DNA of 64,000 nucleotides from Acetobacterium tundrae. Its GTDB lineage: Bacteria; Bacillota; Clostridia; Eubacteriales; Eubacteriaceae. Below the pieces are notes generated by a model. It did not search any database, was not told the origin of the DNA, and saw nothing but the letters and a program-made list of their open reading frames with translations. Below are positions 46,088 to 56,362 of the stretch, piece by piece; position 1 is the stretch's first letter; each line of letters starts with the position of its first letter. Location of the stretch: contig NZ_RXYB01000013.1 in assembly GCF_008086615.1 (NCBI RefSeq), positions 1 through 64,000 on the forward strand, written 5' to 3'. The position numbers were made by a program, and so were the translations under genes.

Positions 46088-46674
46088 ACTGGAATGAAAT
46101 TGAATCAGATTTAAAAAACAAGCTAACTAATAAACGATTTCTACATACTAGAAATGTGGTTGAAGCCGCAAAATATCTAGCTTTAAAATATGGAGGCGAT
46201 GTGGAGAAAGCTTCTCTTGCAGCGTTACTGCATGATTGTGCTAAATATTTTTCAAATGATGAATTATTGTATTATGCAGAAAATCATCATATTAAAATAG
46301 ACACGGTAAGCCATAATGATCCTCAATTACTTCATGGCCCTGTCGGTGCTGCCGTTGCAAAGGATCTTTACGGTATTGTAGACAAAGAGATTCAAGATGC
46401 CATTTGTTACCATACGACTGGTCGCAAAGACATGACAACGCTCGATAAAATTATCTATCTGGCGGATTTTATCGAAAAAGGTCGAACCTACCCTGGTGTT
46501 GAAGCGATTCGAAAGACGGCACTTCTTAATTTAGATAAAGCGACTATGCAAGCTATGACAAACAGCATCTGTCATGTAGCACAAATGGGTTCACTTATTC
46601 ATAAAAGCACCATTTGTGCACGAAATGATTTAATTATTAAAGAAATTAAAAAAAATAAAATTGAAAGTGAGTGA
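46084..46674 (+). CDS. yqeK: HD-domain hydrolase YqeK
   Basis: The 196-residue HD protein has H..HD motifs (RFLHTRNVV, LLHDCAK) with further metal ligands in HGPVGA and CYHTTG. In Bacillus YqeK hydrolyses diadenosine tetraphosphate. It overlaps nadD and rsfS by four bases each, so translation is coupled. Confidence 0.93.
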   Translation: MNWNEIESDLKNKLTNKRFLHTRNVVEAAKYLALKYGGDVEKASLAALLHDCAKYFSNDELLYYAENHHIKIDTVSHNDPQLLHGPVGAAVAKDLYGIVDKEIQDAICYHTTGRKDMTTLDKIIYLADFIEKGRTYPGVEAIRKTALLNLDKATMQAMTNSICHVAQMGSLIHKSTICARNDLIIKEIKKNKIESE

Positions 46675-47015
46675 TTATTATTATTCCGGAAGAATTTGTT
46701 GAAAAAATTAAAGGTTGGATTGAAGATAAAAATGGTTTTGATATTGAAATCATCAATATCACGGAAATGTCGTCGATCGCAAATTATTTTGTGATTGCCA
46801 GCGGAAACTCTGAACGACAAGTAAAGGCCATTGCTGACAATATTGAATATGAAACAAAAAAAATGGATATATTTCCTAAAGGCATTGAAGGACAGCGCGA
46901 AGGTCGTTGGATTCTTTTAGATTACTATGATGTTATTGTTCATATTTTCCATGCTGATGAACGTGGGTTTTATAATTTAGAAAAACTCTGGGAAAGCAGC
47001 GCCATCACCAGATAA
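46671..47015 (+). CDS. rsfS: Ribosome silencing factor RsfS
   Basis: The 114-residue protein binds L14 and blocks subunit joining under starvation. Typical elements are DIEIINITEMSSIANYFVIASG, AIADNIEYETK and the GQREGRWILLDYYDVIVHIF end (shown in parts). It starts at a GTG overlapping yqeK. Confidence 0.95.
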   Translation: MIIIIPEEFVEKIKGWIEDKNGFDIEIINITEMSSIANYFVIASGNSERQVKAIADNIEYETKKMDIFPKGIEGQREGRWILLDYYDVIVHIFHADERGFYNLEKLWESSAITR

Positions 47016-47029
47016 TTAGTTTTTATAAT

Positions 47030-47972
47030 TTGAAAGGGGTGAGCTCAATTTTTATTACAGTCAAAGACTTACATAAAGATTTCAAACTCGGTAAAAATAG
47101 TATAAGTATACTCAAAGGAATTAACCTAAGCATTGAACAAGGTGAAATGGTGGCGCTTCTTGGTCCTTCTGGATCGGGAAAATCCACCTTTTTAAACGTT
47201 CTAGTGGGAGAATCTTTGGCGCATAAAGTTTCGAACCATTTTGACAATAATTGGTGTTGTCATCGGAACTGTGACTACCATCCAAGTTTATCAGCATAGT
47301 GATTACGAAAACGAATGCTGACGGGGAGGATGAAACCCGTACCGAAAAAGTAAAGGTTACCGGTGTTTTTGAAGCAACCGTTGGATCGGAAGATCATTCT
47401 ATTATCGCTGATTATAACTTGGTAACTGAACTAAATGAGTGACAAACAAGAGTAAAAGCCAATGTTAAAAAGAAAGGCTATTCTGAAGCATTAGTTACGG
47501 TTGAAGACTCATCTGTAGTCAATACAGTAACAGCCGAAATTGAAGATTTGAATTTTACCGTATTTTTCATCAACAGATTTTGGATTCAATGGGAAGTGTT
47601 TTTTAGATGTTTCAAATCCTATTAGGTGGAATTGGTGGAGTCTCACTCCTTGTCGCTTGCATTGGTATTGTCAACACCATGACCATGTCTATTTATGAAC
47701 GTACCAAAGAAATCGGAATTATGAAGGTTATTGGCGCCTCCATATCAGATATCCGAAATATGTTTATATTTTTAGGTAGCATTTTTAGCATCTTTAATAT
47801 TTGGCAGATATTTATCACCATCATTGGTCTGAGCGTGGTTTATGGGATATCATATCGAAAAACGGCCATTCCGGTTATCGGAATGGAGGTCCTGTCAGCA
47901 GGGCTTAGTCTTAGTATTTCTTTGCTGACTGCAAACTCAGTGGCAGGCTTGTCAACCACCAGTATTAAATAA
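47030..47972 (+). pseudogene. Decayed MacB-type ABC exporter (ATPase-permease fusion remnant)
   Basis: An ABC ATPase begins normally with a Walker A (GPSGSGKST) but ends soon after it. The next bases, in another frame, code for the start of a FtsX/MacB permease (ENLWRIKFRTILTIIGVVIGT), so the rest of the ATPase is deleted. Remnants of the periplasmic domain (VKVTGVFEATVGSED) run through stops, and the final permease helices (GGVSLLVACIGIVNTMTMS, YERTKEIGIMKVIGA) are again readable at 47607-47972. It interrupts the rsfS-ychF interval and is not functional. Confidence 0.9.
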
Positions 47973-47997
47973 TAACTTTATTTTAAGGAGATAATTT

Positions 47998-49095
47998 ATG
48001 AAAATAGGAATTGTTGGTTTACCCAACGTTGGAAAAAGCACCATTTTTAATGCACTAACAAAGGCCGGAGCTGAATCAGCTAATTATCCGTTTTGCACCA
48101 TCGATCCCAATATTGGAGTTGTTACTGTTCCTGATCCGCGATTAACTGTATTAGAAAAAATGTATGACTCAAGAAAAGTCGTTCCAACCACCATTGAATT
48201 TGTGGATATTGCAGGTCTTGTAAAAGGAGCCAGTAAAGGGGAAGGACTAGGTAATAAATTCTTATCCCATATTCGTGAAGTCGATGCAATTGCCCATGTT
48301 GTCCGTTGTTTTGAAGACGATAATGTGGTTCATGTTGAAGGTAAAATTGATCCTATTGATGATCTAGAAACTATTAATCTTGAACTGATATTTGCAGATA
48401 TTGAAATTCTGGACCGACGTATTGATAAAAATAAAAAGCTCGCGAAAACAAATGCGCAGGAAAAAGCAAATGTAGAAATCGCATTGCGTCTGAGAGAAAT
48501 TCTTGAAGGGGGTAAAATGCCCAATGAAAGTAATTTTGCTCCCGACGAGTGGGAATTTATTCAGACCCTTCAACTTATTTCAACCAAACCGGTTCTCTAC
48601 ATTGCCAATGTTTCTGAAGATGATTTGCTTGAAGATAATGAAATGGTCAAACGACTAAAAGCAACGATATCGGAAAATTATTCCGGTGAGCATAAGGAAA
48701 TTATTAAGATTTCAGCTAAAATCGAGGAGGAAATTGCTCAGTTTGATGATGAAGAAAAAGCTGAATTTTTGGCCGAACTTGGTTTAGAGTCCTCTGGCCT
48801 TGATCAGGTCATTCAGGCAGGCTATAAGCTTTTGGGTCTGGTTACCTTTTTAACCGCCGGTCCTGATGAGTGTCGAGCCTGGACAGTCACCGAAGGAACC
48901 AAGGCCCCTCAGGCAGCTGGAAAAATCCACAGTGATATTGAACGTGGTTTTATCCGTGCAGAAATCACCAGCTATGATCAATTGATAGCGGCAGGTTCTG
49001 ATGTAAAAGCCAAAGAAACAGGCATCACCCGAATTGAAGGAAAAGATTATATTATGAAAGATGGAGATGTCACCTTCTTTAGATTCAACGTTTAA
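47998..49095 (+). CDS. ychF: Ribosome-binding ATPase YchF/OLA1
   Basis: The 365-residue protein of the Obg-related YchF family binds ATP or GTP and ribosomes. It has G1 GLPNVGKSTIFNAL, the NIGVVTVPDPRL block, DIAGLVKGASKGEGLGN, and a C-terminal TGS domain (FLTAGPDECRAWTV, VKAKETGITRIEGKDYI). AAGGAG precedes the ATG. Confidence 0.96.
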   Translation: MKIGIVGLPNVGKSTIFNALTKAGAESANYPFCTIDPNIGVVTVPDPRLTVLEKMYDSRKVVPTTIEFVDIAGLVKGASKGEGLGNKFLSHIREVDAIAHVVRCFEDDNVVHVEGKIDPIDDLETINLELIFADIEILDRRIDKNKKLAKTNAQEKANVEIALRLREILEGGKMPNESNFAPDEWEFIQTLQLISTKPVLYIANVSEDDLLEDNEMVKRLKATISENYSGEHKEIIKISAKIEEEIAQFDDEEKAEFLAELGLESSGLDQVIQAGYKLLGLVTFLTAGPDECRAWTVTEGTKAPQAAGKIHSDIERGFIRAEITSYDQLIAAGSDVKAKETGITRIEGKDYIMKDGDVTFFRFNV

Positions 49096-49118
49096 ACAAA
49101 CTACCCTTGGAGGTTACC

Positions 49119-50828
49119 GTGAAAGATCTTGTCCTTGTTGCTATAAATGCAAAATATATTCATACAAATCTGGCCGTGCGCTCTTTAAAAGCTCAGCTTA
49201 CTCAATTCGATGTGAAAATTATTGAGCTTTCCATCAACGATTCTTTGCATCGTATTGTTCAGCATTTATTAGCTACAGAGTCCAAAATCTACGGTTTTTC
49301 ATGTTATATCTGGAATATGGAATTGATTCTTAAACTGGCGGAGATCGTAAAAAAAGCGCGGCCACATTCGAAAATATTATTGGGAGGGCCCGAGGTTAGC
49401 TTTGACTCACAAGTCCTTTTAAGCGATTATTGTTTTGTTGATTTGATTATTCAGGGAGAAGGAGAAACCAAACTTGGAAAGCTTCTTGAAGCGGAAGACA
49501 CTGAAAATATATTTCATCAAATACCCGGACTTTGCTTTAGAAACCAGCTTGGGGGAATTAATACAAATTTAGACGAAAAACCGATTTTATTAGATCGTTT
49601 GTCCTTTCCCTATGCTCAGGAGGATTTGCCTAAACTTGAAAACAAAATCATCTATTATGAAACGATGCGTGGCTGTCCATTTTCCTGTTCTTATTGTCTG
49701 TCATCAACCATTCATGGTGTGGAGATGCTTTCTTTGAAACGAGTTTTCAAAGAAATTGATTTTTTTATTAACGCAAGTGTGAAACAGGTTAAACTTGTGG
49801 ATCGCACCTTTAATTGTGATATGAAACGGGCAAAAGCAATTTTCAGGCATTTGATTTTTCGTGGCGGAAAGACGAATTTTCATTTTGAAATGACGGGAGA
49901 TCTTATTGATGATGAAATGGTTCGAATTCTAAAAGAAGCATCTCCCGGGTTAATACAATTCGAAATTGGCGTTCAAAGTACTGATTCTACAACCTTAGAA
50001 GCCATTGGCCGAAAAATTAGTTTAACAAAAACAGAAGAAAATGTTCAAAAACTATTGGCGAATAAAAATATTCATATTCATTTGGATCTTATTGCGGGTT
50101 TGCCCTTTGAAACCTATGATATTTTCAAAACTTCCTTTAATCGCATTATTGCACTAGAACCGGACATGCTTCAGCTTGGATTTCTCAAGTGTTTAAAAGG
50201 GACCCGAATCCGTTTTGAGGAACAAATTCATGAATATAAGTATACCAAATTTCCACCTTATGAAATTATTTCCAATAAGTACATCAGCTGCGACGAAATT
50301 TATCGTCTCCGAGATATTGAAATGTTAGTTGATCGTTATTTCAACAGTGGTTCTTTTAAAAGAACCATGAGCTATATTTTAAAGAAGAAACTTTTCAAGT
50401 CAAGCTTTGATTTCTTTGAAAGCTTTTCATATTTTTGGACAACTCATGGTTATTATGACGCTGGAAAATCCAGAGATCAGCTTTTTGAAATACTCCTGGA
50501 ATTTTTTAAGATTTGTGACTTAGGGGAGCAATTAGCTGAATGGGTTAAGTTTGATTTTCTTAACTTGGGAACAATGAAAATTCCGGAATATATGAAGGAT
50601 ACCGCACCCGAAAAAGAATGGCTTTTTGATTTTTTAAAAAGCCCGGCTAACATTGCCCGCTATTTACCGGAATATATCAATTTACCTGCAAAAAAAATCT
50701 TTGCTAAAGTAAAATTCCAACGTTTTTCTAGTGAGTTTATTCATCATTTAACCGGAATTGCCATTTCTGAAAATAATTCGGATCGTCTGATTATTTTTAA
50801 AGAAAAAACCTATCAGTTAATGGAATAA
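49119..50828 (+). CDS. B12-binding radical SAM protein, DUF4080 type
   Basis: The protein (569 residues) has an N-terminal B12-binding-like domain (LVAINAKYIHTNLAVRSL, ILLGGPEVS) and a radical SAM domain with MRGCPFSCSYCLSS carrying the CxxxCxxC cluster (near residue 190), then a C-terminal DUF4080 region. GGAGG at 49109-49113 supports GTG 49119 over the upstream TTG 49107. The reaction is unknown. It is the second such protein in this housekeeping block. Confidence 0.88.
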   Translation: MKDLVLVAINAKYIHTNLAVRSLKAQLTQFDVKIIELSINDSLHRIVQHLLATESKIYGFSCYIWNMELILKLAEIVKKARPHSKILLGGPEVSFDSQVLLSDYCFVDLIIQGEGETKLGKLLEAEDTENIFHQIPGLCFRNQLGGINTNLDEKPILLDRLSFPYAQEDLPKLENKIIYYETMRGCPFSCSYCLSSTIHGVEMLSLKRVFKEIDFFINASVKQVKLVDRTFNCDMKRAKAIFRHLIFRGGKTNFHFEMTGDLIDDEMVRILKEASPGLIQFEIGVQSTDSTTLEAIGRKISLTKTEENVQKLLANKNIHIHLDLIAGLPFETYDIFKTSFNRIIALEPDMLQLGFLKCLKGTRIRFEEQIHEYKYTKFPPYEIISNKYISCDEIYRLRDIEMLVDRYFNSGSFKRTMSYILKKKLFKSSFDFFESFSYFWTTHGYYDAGKSRDQLFEILLEFFKICDLGEQLAEWVKFDFLNLGTMKIPEYMKDTAPEKEWLFDFLKSPANIARYLPEYINLPAKKIFAKVKFQRFSSEFIHHLTGIAISENNSDRLIIFKEKTYQLME

Positions 50829-50904
50829 TTTTCTTAAAAGTATTGATTCTTTTTTTCAGAAAGGATATAATTAAAAATATTAAATAATAAAAGATGTTGA
50901 TAAG

Positions 50905-51121
50905 GACGAGTAAATTATATTATTGTTTCAGAGAGTAGGCAACTTGGCTGTGATTGCTTAGACAAAAGATGATTGAAAACCACCTTGGAGTTAAGACCTG
51001 AAAATAGTAGGGTTTTTCGGAGCTGACCGTTATCCAGAACTTAAGTGGATTCATAGCTATGGATCAAATTGGGTGGAACCACGTACATGCGTCCCTTTGT
51101 TTTTACAAAGGGTCTTTTTTT
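50905..51121 (+). promoter_or_regulatory. T-box riboswitch of thrS
   Basis: The leader has an AGAGAG stem-I element, the antiterminator box GGGTGGAACCACG and a terminator (GTCCCTTTG...CAAAGGGTCTTTTTT). A fold with TTTCA/TGAAA and AACT/AGTT helices leaves ACC in the specifier loop (about 50995-50998), a threonine codon, matching the gene downstream. The exact specifier is inferred by hand folding. Confidence 0.88.
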
Positions 51122-51152
51122 ATTTAAGAACAGAATCAAAAAGGAGATAGAA

Positions 51153-53069
51153 ATGATTGCTATTACATTAAAAGATGGATCCATAAAGACTTATGAACCC
51201 GGAATTACCGTACTTGAAGTTGCCAATGACATTAGCACAGGTCTTGCAAAAAATACCCTTGCAGGAGAACTTAATGGGAAATTAGTGGATGTTCGCCAAT
51301 CGATCACCGAAGATTCCACATTAAATTTGTTGAAATTTGAAGATGAAGGTGGTAAACATGCATTTTGGCATACTGGCTCCCATTTGCTTGCCCAAGCCAT
51401 TAAGCGTCTTTATCCTCAGGTAAAGCTTGCCATTGGGCCGGCTATCGACAATGGCTTCTATTATGATATCGATATTGATGTTATCATCACACCTGAAATA
51501 ATGGAAAAAATTGAAAAGGAAATGGGGAAAATTGTCAAAGAAGGTTTGGCACTCAATCGCTATGAGCTCAGCCGTGATGAAGCGCTTGCCAAGGTAAATA
51601 AAGAAGGTGAGACATACAAAGCTGAATTGATTGAAAACCTTCCTGAAGATGCTATTATCAGTTTTTATTCACAAGGAGAATTTTCTGATCTTTGTGCCGG
51701 ACCTCATATTCAAAATTTAAGTCCGATCAAAGCTATTAAACTTTTAAGCCTTGCCGGTGCATATTGGCATGGAGATGAAAAGAATAAAATGCTTCAACGA
51801 ATCTACGGGATTGCTTTTCCTAAGAAAAGCCAATTGGAAGAGTATTTAACCTTATTAGAGGAAGCTAAAAAGCGCGATCACCGTAAATTGGGAAAAGAAC
51901 TTGATCTCTTTTCACTGCATGAAGAAGGTCCCGGTTTCCCGTTCTTCCACCCTAAAGGTGTGATTGTTCGGAATGAATTGGAAAATTTCTGGCGACAAGA
52001 ACATCAGCGCAGGGGCTATCAGGAAATAAAAACCCCAACGATTCTTAATTCCGATCTTTGGAAACGCTCCGGACATTGGGATCACTACAAGGAAAATATG
52101 TATTTCACTGAAATTGATGAGAGTGAATATGCGATTAAACCGATGAACTGTCCCGGCGGAATGTTGGTTTATAAAACGAAAGGTCATTCTTATCGCGATT
52201 TGCCATTAAAAATGGGAGAACTGGGTCTGGTTCATCGACATGAACTTCATGGTGCTCTTCATGGACTGATGCGGGTTCGTGCGTTCACCCAGGATGATGC
52301 CCATATCTTTATGACCCCGGATCAAATTGAGGAAGAAGTTATTAATGTCATTGATTTGGCTGATGATATTTATAAAATATTCGGATTTAGCTACAAAGTT
52401 GAGTTATCAACGAAACCTGAAAATTCCATTGGATCTGATGAAGTATGGGAAACTGCAACTGAAGCATTAAGAAAAGCTTTAGAGAAAAAAGGAATTGATT
52501 ATCGCATTAATCCTGGCGATGGCGCTTTTTACGGTCCTAAAATTGACTTTCATTTGGAAGATAGTTTGGGACGTACCTGGCAATGTGGAACCATCCAACT
52601 AGATTTTCAAATGCCGGAACTCTTTGATCTTAATTATATTGGACCTGATGGTGAAAAACATCGACCCGTTATTATTCACCGCACAATATTTGGCAGTATT
52701 GAACGATTCTTTGGTATTATCATTGAACACTTTGCAGGTAAATTCCCTGTTTGGTTAGCCCCTGTTCAGGTAATGATTATTCCGGTTGCTGATGTCCATC
52801 ATGATTTTGCAAAAAATGTCGCTGGTGAACTTTCTGCCATTGGTATTCGAACATCAGTTGATACGCGTGATGAAAAATTAGGTTACAGAATACGTGATGC
52901 ACAAATGCAAAAAACACCTTATATGCTGGTTGTAGGCGATAAGGAAGCTGCAGGCGGTGATTTAGCACTGCGGGTTCGTGATAGTGGAGATGTCAGCCTC
53001 ATCAGTCTGGAAGATTTGAAGAAAAAATTAACTGAGAAGATTATAACTAAATCATTAACATTGGATTAA
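51153..53069 (+). CDS. thrS: Threonyl-tRNA synthetase
   Basis: The 638-residue class II synthetase has an N-terminal TGS domain, the editing domain with the HxxxH/ C...H zinc-like set (GSHLLAQAIKRL, SDLCAGPHI), and the catalytic core with motif 2 (RVRAFTQDDAHIFM) and motif 3 region, ending with the anticodon-binding domain. The start at 51153 after AAGGAGA is chosen because the longer frame begins inside the T-box terminator. Confidence 0.97.
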   Translation: MIAITLKDGSIKTYEPGITVLEVANDISTGLAKNTLAGELNGKLVDVRQSITEDSTLNLLKFEDEGGKHAFWHTGSHLLAQAIKRLYPQVKLAIGPAIDNGFYYDIDIDVIITPEIMEKIEKEMGKIVKEGLALNRYELSRDEALAKVNKEGETYKAELIENLPEDAIISFYSQGEFSDLCAGPHIQNLSPIKAIKLLSLAGAYWHGDEKNKMLQRIYGIAFPKKSQLEEYLTLLEEAKKRDHRKLGKELDLFSLHEEGPGFPFFHPKGVIVRNELENFWRQEHQRRGYQEIKTPTILNSDLWKRSGHWDHYKENMYFTEIDESEYAIKPMNCPGGMLVYKTKGHSYRDLPLKMGELGLVHRHELHGALHGLMRVRAFTQDDAHIFMTPDQIEEEVINVIDLADDIYKIFGFSYKVELSTKPENSIGSDEVWETATEALRKALEKKGIDYRINPGDGAFYGPKIDFHLEDSLGRTWQCGTIQLDFQMPELFDLNYIGPDGEKHRPVIIHRTIFGSIERFFGIIIEHFAGKFPVWLAPVQVMIIPVADVHHDFAKNVAGELSAIGIRTSVDTRDEKLGYRIRDAQMQKTPYMLVVGDKEAAGGDLALRVRDSGDVSLISLEDLKKKLTEKIITKSLTLD

Positions 53070-53179
53070 TAATTCAAGCAAAGCATATCAAATAAATGTT
53101 TTTTCTTATAATAACAGTTGACAAAAACAGTGATGATAAATATAATAAAAAATATTATAAAGTTATGACCTAGAACAAG

Positions 53180-53418
53180 TAGCTGTATGAAGATCCTTAT
53201 AGAGAGCTTTCGGTAGGTGTGAGGAAGTAGGATATGTACGGTGAATACATCTTGAGAGCTGCATACCGAATGGCAATTGCCCTGTAGGCTATGTCGGATT
53301 CCAACCGTTATTGTGGAGAAGCGATGTTAGTTGCTTGCTGAGATAAATGTGTAAACATTGAAAACTAGGTGGTACCGCGAATTATATTCGTCCCTGTTAT
53401 ACAGGGACGTTTTTTTTG
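53180..53418 (+). promoter_or_regulatory. T-box riboswitch of the trpXYZ-like operon
   Basis: Stem I contains AGAGAG, TTCGGTA/TACCGAA and a distal GGTGAATAC loop; then the T-box AGGTGGTACCGCG and a terminator (CGTCCCTGT...ACAGGGACG, eight T). TGG directly after the TACCGAA strand is the best specifier candidate, which would mean tryptophan; a UAC (Tyr) reading is the main alternative. Confidence 0.85.
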
Positions 53419-53487
53419 TAAATAAAAACAATTCAACCGATTTAGGTTTGATTGAATATATATTATTAAATAAAATGGAGGAAAGAA

Positions 53488-54474
53488 ATGAAAAAGTATG
53501 GAAAAGGAATAATAATTGTTCTTCTCGCTATGTCAATGGTTGCATTAGGAGCAGGTTGTACAAGCAGTGAAAAAAGCTCAAATTCAGCAAACTTCAAGAT
53601 TGGAATTATTCAGTATATGGATCACGTTGCGCTGGATTCTTCCCGGGAAGGATTTGTTGCCGCTTTGGCAGATAATGGCTATAAAGATGGTAATAATATT
53701 ACCATTGATTTGCAGAATGCTCAAGGAGACCAAAGTAACCTTGCAACGATCTGTGATCGTTTTGTCAGCAACAAAGAAGATTTAATTTTGGCCATTGCAA
53801 CCCCTGCTACCCAAGCTATCGCCGGAAAAACCACGGAGATTCCAATTCTGGCAACTGCTGTTACCGATTATGAATCTGCTCGATTAGTTAATTCCAATGA
53901 TGCTCCGGGAGGAAATGTCAGTGGTACATCAGACATGAATCCCATTAAAGAACAAATTGATTTGTTGGTTAAATTAGTACCAACAGCTAAAACTGTCGGG
54001 GTGATCTATACTTCAAGCGAAGTAAATTCAGTCTTACAAGCAAGTATTGCAAAAAAAGCGATTGAAGCGTTAGGCCTTAAATATGTTGAAGTAACTATTT
54101 CCAATTCAAACGACGTTCAGCAGGCAACTCAAACCATCGTTGGCCAGTGTGATGCTATTTATATTCCAACAGATAATGTATTGGCTTCAGCTATGCCTCA
54201 GGTACAAAGCGTAACTTCTGTATCTAAAACACCAGTAATCTGTGGTGAATCTTCAATGGTTGAATCTGGAGGATTAGCAACATTAGGTATCAATTACTAC
54301 GATTTAGGATATCAAACGGGCTTGATGGCTGTTAAGGTTATTAAAGGTGAAGCTAAACCGGCTACTATGCCAATTGAAACGGCAACAAAATTTGATTTTA
54401 CAATCAATGGCGCTGTAGCAGAACAGCTAGGCATTACTATACCAGCGGATCTTCAACAGTATGTAACTAAATAA
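53488..54474 (+). CDS. trpX: ABC transporter substrate-binding lipoprotein (TrpX-like)
   Basis: The 328-residue protein has a lipoprotein signal with cysteine 24 in ALGAGC and a periplasmic-binding fold of the DUF534/TrpX type (IGIIQYMDHVALDSSREGF, NPIKEQIDLLVKLVP, AKTVGVIYTSSEVNS). It delivers a substrate, probably tryptophan given the T-box, to the permease encoded next. GGAGG precedes the ATG. Confidence 0.88.
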   Translation: MKKYGKGIIIVLLAMSMVALGAGCTSSEKSSNSANFKIGIIQYMDHVALDSSREGFVAALADNGYKDGNNITIDLQNAQGDQSNLATICDRFVSNKEDLILAIATPATQAIAGKTTEIPILATAVTDYESARLVNSNDAPGGNVSGTSDMNPIKEQIDLLVKLVPTAKTVGVIYTSSEVNSVLQASIAKKAIEALGLKYVEVTISNSNDVQQATQTIVGQCDAIYIPTDNVLASAMPQVQSVTSVSKTPVICGESSMVESGGLATLGINYYDLGYQTGLMAVKVIKGEAKPATMPIETATKFDFTINGAVAEQLGITIPADLQQYVTK

Positions 54475-54514
54475 GAGTTATTCATTATAATTTAATACAG
54501 AAAGAGGAAAAAAA

Positions 54515-55411
54515 ATGTTACAAATTTTACTAGGCGCCATTTCGCTAGGTCTCATATGGGCAATACTGACAATCGGCGTTTATATTACATTTAGAATTCT
54601 TGATATTGCCGATATGACAGTTGAGGGAAGTATCGCTATGGGAGCGGCCATTGCAGCAACGTCGATAAGTAACGGCATGAGCCCCTATATGGCTACATTC
54701 TTGGCTTTGTTGGGGGGGATGGCGGCAGGTTTTGTAACCGGATTTCTTCATACGAAACTTAAAATACCAGCATTGCTGGCTGGTATTTTAACGATGATTT
54801 CCTTGTATTCTATCAATTTGCTTATTATGGGAAAAGCTAACCTGTCGCTTCTGCGCATGAATACTGTTTACACGCCCTTGGAAAATTTAGGGTTGAGCAC
54901 TACTAATGCAGTGATGCTGTTTGCCTTTCTTAGCGTATTGATTATCAGCGGCATCATTTATTGGTTCTTTGGCACAGAAATTGGTTGTGCTATTAGAGCT
55001 ACCGGAAATAACTCACAAATGGCTCGTGCCCAGGGAATTAATACCAATAACATGATTACGCTTGGCTTGGTCATCAGCAATGGTTTAGTGGCACTTTGTG
55101 GAGCATTGATCGCCCAAAGTCAAAGTTTTGCAGATGTGCAAATGGGAATTGGATCCATTGTTATCGGTTTGGCATCAGTCATTATTGGAGAAGTTATTTT
55201 TGGCAAACGGAACTTTCTCAATTGCCTTATTTCTCTAGTGCTTGGTGCCATAACCTATCGTATCATCATTGCTTTAGTATTAAAGATGGGTATGCCTGCC
55301 AATGATTTAAAACTATTTACTGCCATAACCGTTGCCATTGCATTGTCTTTGCCAGTGTTTAAATCATATCTCCGTCCCATTAAAAGATCCATAAAAGGAG
55401 GAGATCTATAA
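54515..55411 (+). CDS. trpY: ABC transporter permease (TrpY-like)
   Basis: The 298-residue permease of the branched-chain-like BPD_transp_2 family has about eight helices, with ITFRILDIADMTVEGS near the N-terminus and RATGNNSQMARAQGINT in a cytoplasmic loop. It lies between the binding protein and the ATPase, which begins two bases after its stop. Confidence 0.9.
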   Translation: MLQILLGAISLGLIWAILTIGVYITFRILDIADMTVEGSIAMGAAIAATSISNGMSPYMATFLALLGGMAAGFVTGFLHTKLKIPALLAGILTMISLYSINLLIMGKANLSLLRMNTVYTPLENLGLSTTNAVMLFAFLSVLIISGIIYWFFGTEIGCAIRATGNNSQMARAQGINTNNMITLGLVISNGLVALCGALIAQSQSFADVQMGIGSIVIGLASVIIGEVIFGKRNFLNCLISLVLGAITYRIIIALVLKMGMPANDLKLFTAITVAIALSLPVFKSYLRPIKRSIKGGDL

Positions 55412-55412
55412 A

Positions 55413-56207
55413 ATGTTGACAATTAAAGAAATCACAAAAATCTTCAATGAAGGAACTGTTAATGAGAATATTGCTTTGTCCAATTTCAGCCTTACTCTAG
55501 AAGAGGGAGATTTTGTAACAGTAATTGGAGGAAATGGCGCAGGAAAGTCCACCTTGCTTAATTGCGTAGCTGGCGTATACGGAATCAATCAGGGCTCTAT
55601 CCTGATTGGTGAAAGAGATGTCACAAAACTACCTGAATATAAACGGGCAGAAGTTATTGGCCGGGTGTTTCAAGATCCAATGAAGGGCACTGTTGCCGAT
55701 ATGGGCATCGAAGAAAATTTAGCCCTCGCTTACCGTCGTGGAAAGTTTCGCGGGTTAGGCTGGGGTATCAGTAACAAAGAACGACAAATCTACAAAAATT
55801 ACTTAAGTCATTTGGAGTTGGGTTTGGAAGATCGTTTAAGTGATAAGGTTGGCCTTTTGTCTGGTGGTCAAAGACAAGCATTAACCCTTTTAATGGCAAC
55901 ACTAAAAAAACCCAGACTGTTACTTTTAGATGAACATACTGCTGCACTTGATCCTAAAACTGCCGAAAAGGTTTTAAAGCTGAGCGACCAATTTGTCAAA
56001 GATGGTAACTTAACAACCTTGATGGTTACTCACAATATGCGTCATGCCATTGAGCATGGAAACCGTTTGATCATGATGCATGAAGGAAAAGTTATTTTAG
56101 ATATCAAGGGTAAAGAAAAAAAAGATCTGACGGTGGAAAATCTGCTAAAACGTTTTGGCCAAGCCAGCGGTGAAGAATTTGCAAATGATCGTGCTTTGCT
56201 TTCATAA
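55413..56207 (+). CDS. trpZ: ABC transporter ATP-binding protein (TrpZ-like)
   Basis: The 264-residue ATPase has Walker A GGNGAGKST, signature LLSGGQRQALTLLMATL, Walker B LLLLDEHTAALD and the switch His in VTHN. DEHTAALDP is the usual form in this transporter family. GGAGGAG precedes the start. It completes the T-box-controlled uptake operon. Confidence 0.93.
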   Translation: MLTIKEITKIFNEGTVNENIALSNFSLTLEEGDFVTVIGGNGAGKSTLLNCVAGVYGINQGSILIGERDVTKLPEYKRAEVIGRVFQDPMKGTVADMGIEENLALAYRRGKFRGLGWGISNKERQIYKNYLSHLELGLEDRLSDKVGLLSGGQRQALTLLMATLKKPRLLLLDEHTAALDPKTAEKVLKLSDQFVKDGNLTTLMVTHNMRHAIEHGNRLIMMHEGKVILDIKGKEKKDLTVENLLKRFGQASGEEFANDRALLS

Positions 56208-56362
56208 CTGATTTAGCAACTTTACTAAAAGAATAAAAAAATGATTGACAAAAGAATAAAACGAACGTATAATATTCAAGTAACAAAGTAGAGGAATTAC
56301 ACTTCTCACCTCATTTCTTATGGGAATAGGTAAATATGTATGAACAATGTTCGTAAGTATTT

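Noticed and set aside
47030-47299. Intact small ABC ATPase
   Set aside because: It ends soon after Walker A, lacks signature and Walker B, and runs into a permease in another frame.
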